Source: Lenzites betulinus (lineage: Eukaryota > Basidiomycota > Agaricomycetes > Polyporales > Polyporaceae). Taken from it: 64,000 bases of DNA. Below, one piece after another: positions 56,768 through 64,000 of this stretch. Position 1 is the stretch's first letter. The number at the start of each line of letters is the position of its first letter. The notes beneath the pieces are model-generated. The model did no database searches. It saw nothing but the letters and a program-made list of their open reading frames with translations, and was not told the origin of the DNA. The position numbers and the translations under genes were made by a program. Location of the stretch: NCBI GenBank assembly GCA_022264855.1, contig JABYQU010000009.1, positions 1 to 64,000 of the forward strand, written 5' to 3'.

Positions 56768-59700
56768 CTATTCTGCATCATCTCGCAGTAACTAACGCAA
56801 GTATAAGGTAAGTGCATTTCTGATTCCATGACAGCTTGAACTCACCCGGTCAAGCGGACGAACATGGACACAACGCTTCTTGATCAAGCAAGGGTGGGTT
56901 TTAGTCGCGTCCTTACTGTCGGCGGCTTGCACGACGAGATGCTCCATGGGTGTCAGGGCGAAGTGTGAAGATATGTCTTGACAGCGGAGTACGACCACCT
57001 GATCATCGTACGCATTGTAATATAGACGGCCTCCGACTCCGGGATACTTGCGGTATGGGTCTAATGCTGCATCGATGCGGTCAAGAGTCTGTAAACGTCT
57101 CACCACGATAAACGTCTCTGTGATCTCCACGACGGTATTGCCGAGTCCCTGCGAGGATTGACGAGTATGGAGCATGATGTCCTCGATGCGACCAGGTACC
57201 GGTGTACGTCCAGTGGTGGGGTATCGGAACATAGCGTTGCTGTCCCCGGCCGCCCTACTGAACGGCGCATAACGGACGCCGGAGATTGACACAGAGGAAC
57301 ATCGCGTAGCGTAGGATGAGAGTGGGAGTTTGGAGGGAGGGCGCTCCGCAAGGTAGAGTTGCTCATCCATGTATACATGGCCTTCGTCCGCCAACGCAAG
57401 TCTTTCCAGCAGGGCCCGATACACCGTCGCCTCTAACCGTGCCGGGCGGATGCCCTTATAAACCTCGCCTTGTGGTTGTGCCTGCTCGGTGCTGACAGTC
57501 CGTAGAACGGCATCCAAGCGCATTCCCCTGCGATCATCCTTGTGTATGGCAGCTAGTGACCGTGAGAACTCCTCCATATGTTGCTTGACGACTTCGCTGC
57601 GTAGAAGCGGTCGAAAGTTCGCGGCACGGCAGCTGTGCATCATAAACGTCGTCTCTAGCTCTCCTAATACCATGGTAGTGACCGATGTCAGACCTGGATT
57701 GGATGGGAAAGGTACTACAAGCCTCACCGAATGTCAGGTTTGTGTTTAGACTCTGGAGATAGAAATTGAAGCGCTCAAAAACAAACGCTCGCCAAGAATG
57801 AACGGGACCGAAGAGGCGGAGGAAGACGCCAATGTGGAGTGCAAGGTGGTGATTTGGCTGGATCTTTGTACCCTTGTAGAGCTCCTTGATACCATCGAGA
57901 TACTTATGCATCCGCTCCTCCGCGTCCACGATTTGCTGTTCATCGATCTCCAGGAGGCCAAACGTCTCGACTGCCGCGACGAGCTCAAGGTAATTCTCCA
58001 ACATCTTGATCCGTCGCTCTTCTTGGAAGCCCCAAGTTCGAATGAGGGTGACAGGTAGATTGATGACACATAGCGTGCGCCATTGATCTGCGCTAAGCTT
58101 CCCATGCTGCTTCGTGCCGAACGCGAGCGGCGGGGGGTTAACCCAGCTCGGTAGTTGCATGCGCGTGCGATCCTCCATGTACGCGTCCAGGGTGTCACGA
58201 CCAATCGCTTCTCCTGTATGCCTTGGTGAAGTCCCGTCGGCGCCGACCTATGTAAATCATGAGTATGCGACAGTCACAAGGCGAGTATCCCACCTGCCCC
58301 GACATACCTCGATGAAGCTTTCAACTCGATCTACGGCGTTTCGAAGAGGGTTACTGCCTCTGTCTATCCAATCTTTTAGTTGTAACAAGATCCGGTAAAC
58401 TGTCGGCGCACCTCGAGGAGGGACTTGTCCCGCCGCAGAGTTGGTCTAGAATACCGTCAGCCGGAAGCCTATCACACATAATTCTAGTAGTACTAGATAG
58501 GGACTAGGCTCACATCGTTGTCGCCCGAGTTTTGAACGATTGACTATGGTTGTCATCTTTAGATTCTATGATCCACGAAGACACCCGGTAGAACGACTCA
58601 CGAGTTTGTCCATGGAGTGCGTAAGACGCTGAGCGTCGAGCTGAGAATTACCGCGATTAGTGGTACGGCCGCGCCCGCAGTCACGGACTTACCCAATCTA
58701 TGAGTCGTTTTGCGAGCATTCCTTTTGTAGCATTCTCGGTCGGAATCTCGCGCACGATGCACATCGCTTGCAAAACATCTTGTTTCTTACGAGGAAGGGC
58801 GCTAGAAGCTTTCGCGCCGCGAAGGGTGGTTTCTGCGGACACGATTGCGGGAGTAATCTTGTCCCCGTAGTCTGGTAACAGATCGAGAGCTAGCACAAGT
58901 TCAATGGAAATTATCTGACAGGTCTGTCTGGGTATTATGCACCTGTAGACTTGACAGTGTTGGCGGCGCCGGTTGCGCGTTGCGTGACCTCGATTGGGAA
59001 CCCTTCTTTTTTGCGCTATCCACAACTTGCGTCGTTAATCTTCTCATATGTCTATGTATAACGACGCACCCAAGCAACAAGATTCTTCACCAGTTGCGAA
59101 ATGGTCCCAGCCCGCCGAATACCACGGTCGAGACATAGATGATACAATGCAGCTTTGCCCGCTGCGCCGAGTTTTTCTGGCGTGGCCTGGAGAAGGAGAT
59201 CTGTGGCGGCGGCCATCTTCTCCTCAGACGGTCGCGCCGGCATTGCGCCAGAGGTATTCGTAGAGGCGTCTCCATCCTCTATGTCTACCTTGATGCCCCA
59301 GATCGTCCGGATATGACGTTGTAGGATCCCGAGATACAGATTGTGCATCGTGTCGATGACGGTGTACAGAAGGGGATTCCAGTAATGCAGCCGTAGTAGC
59401 TCAGAGTGGCGAACGCCCGTGCGTGAAAAGAGCTTCTCCCTCTCGAACGTCGTGCGAGCTTCGAGCCACGCCTTTGCATCAGCGCGATGTTGCTCCAAGT
59501 CGCGCGGACGAAAGGTGGAGGGATCCGTGTTCTCTATGTCATCCGAGGGCGTAGTGCAGACGGTGCAGAGTACACGGCTGTGATTGTGTGGCCCAAAACC
59601 CGACAGTTGCCGGGCGGCAAGCAGGTCGGCGACAAGGGGAACGAGAGCGGCGCGGGCTAAACGCCCTTGGGGACGCAGAGCGGTCTTCGTATAGTAGACT

Positions 59701-61284
59701 CCCGGATCCCAAAGGTCGAGGAATTCATCCGTGACGAGCGCCAAGAAGTGGTTCATCTGAGAAGTTGACGGTTTGGTGGGTCCAGGAACGACCCCGGCGA
59801 GGTAGAGATTTTCGGGGAGATAACGCAGATGTTCCGGGAGATTGAGACAGACCATATACACAGCAGTGCTGGTGACGCTGTGCTTGGCTTCCTTCATCTG
59901 ATATGGATTGAAGCCATCGGCTGAGAGGGAGAACACCAGACGGAGCTCGTGGACGGGGCCGTCCAGGAAGGCTTTGCCAGGCTCAGGACCGCGGAGTGAC
60001 TGCAGTGCAATCCCGTCAAAGATGTCCTTCATACGGCCTGAGGGGTGGCCGTCCTTCCTTTGTCGCACTTGCAGCCAGACTTCGATATCCGCACGACATA
60101 GCATGCGACCCAGCCAGTGCTTGAAAGACTGGTGTAGATATTTGCGGACAGGGATAGACATGACGTCTTTGCCAATTGTTCGGCGTCGATAGAGCTTGGC
60201 ACCACAAGGTGGACTATCCGGGGCAGCGCGCGAAGTGCAAGTGTGGGGTACGGGGCCGGCGAGGTCGTACAAAGCGAAGCACTGAGAGCAACAGTTGTAC
60301 GCGGTGACGTGCGGGTCCAGCTCGAGGGCGCTGATGACAGTACGTGGATCTCGAACCAGCTGGCGGAGGAGTCGGTGATCTTCAGGAAGCAGAGGGGCTG
60401 GCGCACGGGCGTATTGCAGGGCAAGACGCGTCGAGCTTCGAATACCACCCATCACCACGCCGGTGGCCTTTCTAGACAGTCCAAGAAGAAGGATCGAAGC
60501 AGCAGAGATGACCGAATACGCATAGATTGGCCTCGCATCAGGGGACCACGACGTCCACTGTGACGCAATGTAACGATCTGTATAATAACGATGAGTCTCA
60601 ATCGTTAAGTAGAGATGACGGCATACCTGTGCTGATAGAGAATCGTGTGACAGACAGCGATTCGGACGGATCGAATCGCAACGTCTCTTGCTTTTCCCAT
60701 TCCCATTCTTTCACGTCTTCGAGCCTCTCGAGCTCCTCAAGTATTTGACGCGAAAGCCCTTGCCGGTATTCCACGAGTTCGGGGCTGTCTGGGACTTCCG
60801 AGGCGTTGAGGAATATGTAGGTCATCATGAGCCAGTTCTGGTGCTCTAGAAAGTAGCGATTTTGAGCGGATTTGGTGGACAAAGCGCACTTGCCACTGTT
60901 ACAGGGCTCGCCAGATTGAGCGTGCCAGCGGATGAACGCGCCATCCTTTGAAGGTTCTTTCATAAACAGAAGGCGACCACTGTATGCTGAGAATTGCACC
61001 ATGTTGTGAAGGAAGGCGAGCTGAAGATGAACAAGGTCGTCCAATTGGGAGGCGATCGGAGGACTGAATGGGGTGGAAGCGGGTGGCGCGGACTGGACAA
61101 CCATCGTCTTCTTGAGATGTTCTCCGGTGTCAGTCGTTCTGAAGTGCTTCTCGGGACGCTCTCTCGTGGGTTTTTGAGGGTACGGTGGCGCCGCCTCGAT
61201 AGCTGTTGAAGATTCCTCCAAGGCCTCCCGTAACTTTGCCCAACGTTTATGCCTCCAGGCGGTAGCAGCGCTGAGTGCACTCAT
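56768..61284 (-). CDS. CACTA/EnSpm-type transposase (Tnp2-like, with DUF4218-like region)
   Basis: Read on - from ATG 61284 to TAG 56768. Landmarks in order: WRHKRWAKLREALEESSTAI (61284-60598 part); YNCCSQCFALYDLAGP with paired Cys and a second Cys pair (TCTS..CGAKL) forming a zinc-finger-like start; KYLHQSFKHWLGRMLCRADI; LVFSLSADGFNPYQ; VYMVCLNLPEHLRYLPENLY; GVVPGPTKPSTSQMNHFLAL; FGPHNHSRVLCTVC; RHSELLRLHYWNPLLYTVID; TMHNLYLGILQRHIRTIWGI; HHLALHIGVFLRLFGPVHSW; ERFNFYLQSLNTN; and a tail HPCLIKKRCVHVRPLDR. These are the motifs of fungal Tnp2 transposases. The terminal exon 56768-56791 gives DRLLRDDAE. Introns were fixed only in part, and the CACTA termini were not found, so the size of the element and its activity are unknown. 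Confidence 0.8.
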
Positions 61285-61681
61285 CTTGCCATCAGGCCGT
61301 CAGTTACGATCCCTGTGGCCAGCCTGCTAATGACTCACCTCACCGAAGAGCAGTTCTTACGCTAGACAACAAGCGAAGCTTGCTTTGAGAACGTCCGAGT
61401 CCGAGGGAATTACGGGAGATCACAGAATGGTTGTGCCCACCTGCAGCTGGAGGAGTTCCATCAGTCTGCTGATAATCGGGGCGAAGTCCGCCGCATTTTG
61501 CCGAGCTCTACCACTCTTCTGCCAAGGGAGTCATAGTGAAGTACCGCTATCATACACATCCGACATAAGACATGGCGTTCGGGACGAATATAATTCGGAC
61601 AATGATCGATGCAAGAGCTGACAACTAAACGTTCTGACACCTGATACCAACTACACGTACGACTACACGAGCCCGCGTGCA
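61285..61681. other. Intergenic, upstream of the CACTA-type transposase
   Basis: About 400 bases without a gene. I looked for a CACTA/TAGTG terminus or motifs matching the 56056-56767 tract and found none that convince. Confidence 0.45.
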
Positions 61682-62954
61682 TCACGAGAGGTTGTGCTTC
61701 TGAGCTTGTAGACCGGTCTTAACCACGTCGAGTAGCTGCAACCAGATGTGTGAGGATAATTGAGCAGCGTAGTCCCCCTGACTCACAGATTCCGTGGCCT
61801 CGCAGGTCCCGTGAATAGCATCGAATTGGAGGTTGGCAATGCGCAGACGGTCGAACATGATCTCGGTCCCGTCAGGCCCGGGAAGGCTAGTCGGCATGGC
61901 TGCCAGGCTCGTGAGATCCTGCGAGCGTCGTAATTGTGGAGTGCGCTGACATGAGAGAGAGTACACTCACTGCCACTTGTCTCAGAGCTTCTTCTTGGAC
62001 GGGGCGCTGCTCCTGAGCTCTGTCGAAAAGCACGTCGAGCTCGCGCAAGGCGCGATGGAGCTCGCGCGGGTGTATGCCTTGATTGCCGTGTTCCATCCAC
62101 TCGCTCTCGTACTTCATTCCGAGGGCTGAGGCTTCGTTGATGATGGTATCGCGCACGTCGGAAAGTTCGTGAAGGCGGTCAAAAACCGGAATAACCTTTC
62201 CTTCGGCGGCTGACTTGGTCAGCTTGCTTGAACGGAGATCTTGAAGCAGTTTGGACAGCATGGACTAGGTATCAAGCATCAGTCTACTCGCTCGCCTCGA
62301 CCAGCCAGTCGCGAAGCAGACGTACCTCTGATGAAAGAATAATGAAGTATTGCTTCCAACAAGTGAAATTGGCATATGCCCGGCGGTTGTATCCACGGGC
62401 TTTGTCAAGCCCTTGTCTGAGGGCTGGCATGCCGCGGTAGAATTGAACACGGCTGAGGATATCCAAAGAGTGGTCGTTCACACGCGCATCGTACAAGACC
62501 TGACACTTTCATGGACTATCAGCTATACATGACAGGTGCGGGCGCGCCGACTTACTTCATTCATCAATTCCTCCACTCGAGCTAAGGCAGCGTTGTCGCT
62601 TTGAATGCGTTCCATGAGTTGGGTAACCAAGCAAGTGTTAGCATGCCCATGACCGGCGTAGGTCTGTCGCATGGTGGTGGAGACCGCTTGGAAATCATTC
62701 TTCAGGTTGGTGCGATACTGCTTGTTCAAGAAGCTAAGACGATTGGCCATAGCAGATGTCCAGGACGTCCTGGAAGCGGGTAATTGGAGCGTCTGTCTCA
62801 AGCTGATGTACGTCAAGCAAACCGCCGGCAACGCTACACAGAACAGAATGATAGAAACATACTTGGAGAGGGTCAAGTCAAACTCGACGCAGGCGATACG
62901 AATGTTCTGCTCCTTCATTTGAATGTCTGCAAGAGCGAGATCTACGTCAGTCAT
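61682..62954 (-). CDS. Orphan coiled-coil protein with one membrane segment
   Basis: Exons on - are 62556-62954, 62326-62499, 61971-62264, and 61682 up to about 61933, where a 51-nt in-frame segment (GTGAGT...TGCAG) before the last 18 codons may be a further intron. The protein starts MTDVDLALADIQMKEQNIRI, followed by a hydrophobic segment YVSIILFCVALPAVCLTYIS (about residues 30-49) and then long amphipathic helices (FLNKQYRTNLKNDFQAVSTT, LMERIQSDNAALARVEELMN, HELSDVRDTIINEASALGMK, RALRELDVLFDRAQEQR). The hydrophobic segment reads as one membrane anchor. No domain is recognised. It lies in the same orientation as the membrane gene at the right edge, so the two might have arisen from one family, but no sequence similarity is evident. 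Confidence 0.65.
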
Positions 62955-63491
62955 GTTTGGGATATCGAGATTGGCGTGAAGTAAGGAGTAGTGAGGTTCA
63001 AGGACAGAAGAACGCACTTATATATGCGTAGAAAGTGAGCCACTCACCAGGTGTAGGTAGGCAATTGGCCGTCGAACACGAGGTGTCAGCGGCACGACCC
63101 GACCAGGGGTGGTGGGATTCATCACAAAGGAGTAGTGTTGGAATCGAGAGTGCATGATAAAGGAATCGTGCCGCAAAGTCGGGTGTGATCGGCGGTGAGT
63201 CAATCGGTGGAGGAGGAGAAAGAGAAAGAGCAAAGGTCTTTGGTTCGGCAAACCTTGCACTGAGAAATCGACGGGTTTCCATACACGGCGCACGTACGAC
63301 TACGCGCTTACGCGGGCCGGCCGATCTGCATACAAACTCCGGGACAACGGCGTCGATTGTGCTCATAGGAACTACAGTCACTCTGACATGATCATTCTCG
63401 GTCGACAAGTATCATGGGGGCGTAACATACAACAAGATTGTATTATTCGTACAGAGAGCGCACGCACATCGCGTGATAAGGGCCTTCAACA
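62955..63491. other. Intergenic between two orphan membrane genes
   Basis: A minus-strand ORF (62998-63408) overlaps this region but is Pro/Ser-rich and has no family pattern. I regard the stretch as 3' flank and promoter. Confidence 0.4.
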
Positions 63492-64000
63492 CTACTCCTG
63501 AGCTGCCTCGCGTGCTACAGCAAGCACCCGTTCGAGGTACCACAATACCGTACCAACTACCTTCAAAAGAAGACGCACGACACGTCTTTCGAAGGTGGCC
63601 ACGATAAACTTGATGCGGTGAAGGACGCCGAAGAACTGGAAGAGCATTCCCGGGTCGAAACGGGCGCGCATGGTGAGGATGAAAAGGGTGAACTCCGACA
63701 CGATGATGATGAAGATCGCAAAGATAATGCCGGCCACAATTCCCCCGCCGGCCGAAGATATATAGGTGGAGCTTGGAGGGGGGGCATGGAAGTCGTAACC
63801 GGTGGCCCGCACGCGCATCTCACTGATCCTGAACGGTGTCTGAGTGGGATCGTGGGCCTAGGTGTCCGTCAGTCGTGTGCGTTGCTACTACGGAGATTAT
63901 TCATACCTGGGTATGGACCTTGACAAATTCTCCAAGAACACCCTCGTCGACTTTGATCCCTTTCTCCTTCAAATACCCTGGGGTGAGAATGAGCGGCGCA
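63492..64000 (-). CDS. Orphan membrane protein, C-terminal part
   Basis: The gene enters from the right edge. Exon 63907 to beyond 64000 (PLILTPGYLKEKGIKVDEG, VLGEFVKVHTQ) splices to 63492-63857 (AHDPTQTPFRISEMRVRATG). A strongly hydrophobic segment GGGIVAGIIFAIFIIIVSEF with TLFILTM after it forms one long membrane helix or a hairpin, followed by an amphipathic basic tail (FFGVLHRIKFIVATFERRVV) ending AREAAQE. The N-terminal part is missing. No family is recognised; a single-pass protein with a cytosolic basic tail is the simplest reading. Confidence 0.65.

Noticed and set aside
56700..61700. Exact CACTA/TAGTG termini for the Tnp2 transposase
   Set aside because: CACTAG occurs near 56708, but no matching inverted terminus was found beyond the 5' end of the gene.
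62998..63408. Minus-strand ORF of 136 residues
   Set aside because: Pro/Ser-rich composition, several candidate splice sites inside, and no domain; not distinguishable from chance.

Overview
This window is nuclear DNA of a filamentous basidiomycete, most likely an Agaricomycete (Polyporales-like). Genes are cut by many 45-70 nt introns with GT/AG ends, intergenic gaps are short, there are expanded F-box and lineage-specific kinase-like families, and the transposons are of fungal types. No prokaryotic operon, rRNA or convincing tRNA was seen. Exon joins were worked out by hand from splice signals and reading-frame continuity; no alignment was run.

Bases 1-9300, all on +, are core genes: the 3' end of a 3-methyladenine DNA glycosylase, a PAS-kinase-like protein kinase, the 20 kDa NDUFS7/NuoB subunit of mitochondrial complex I, and a 1087-residue disordered protein. 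Bases 10.5-16 kb carry two members of a kinase-like family (one -, one +) around the meiotic gene MND1; a third, more damaged member is at 32.7-33.9 kb. Between 16 and 31.8 kb lie an orphan 580-residue protein flanked by a diverged inverted duplication, an F-box gene with a truncated copy behind it, an 18-exon PNS1-type choline-transporter-like gene (-), a PP2C phosphatase (-), a PLK4/SAK-like protein whose kinase domain has lost key catalytic residues, and an eIF5-mimic (BZW/5MP) gene.

Bases 34.8-61.3 kb are an accessory block built mainly of mobile elements. (1) A complete pogo/DDE-type transposon, 34831-39011, has perfect terminal inverted repeats and TA on both sides and sits about 70 bp before an EthD-domain gene. 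(2) An apparently intact tyrosine-recombinase retrotransposon (Ngaro/DIRS order) at 42326-47909 has split direct repeats A1-ORF-B1-A2-B2, identical in pairs by eye, and one spliced frame of 1419 residues joining gag, reverse transcriptase, RNase H and tyrosine recombinase. (3) A 2.3 kb fold-back element with inverted arms of nearly 600 bp, 53751-56055, truncates an F-box-like gene. (4) A CACTA/EnSpm-type (Tnp2-like) transposase gene, 56768-61284 (-), lies beside an AT-rich tract full of CATGTTC/GAACATG motifs. A large Lys/Ala- and Glu-rich orphan gene (48877-52889, -) sits among them. The right edge holds two orphan membrane-associated genes on -.

The observations most worth following are the intact split-direct-repeat retrotransposon, the PLK4-like pseudokinase in a lineage expected to lack centrioles, the pogo-type element next to a gene promoter, and the decay signs (frameshift, GC donor, unreadable N-terminus) across the three kinase-like paralogues.
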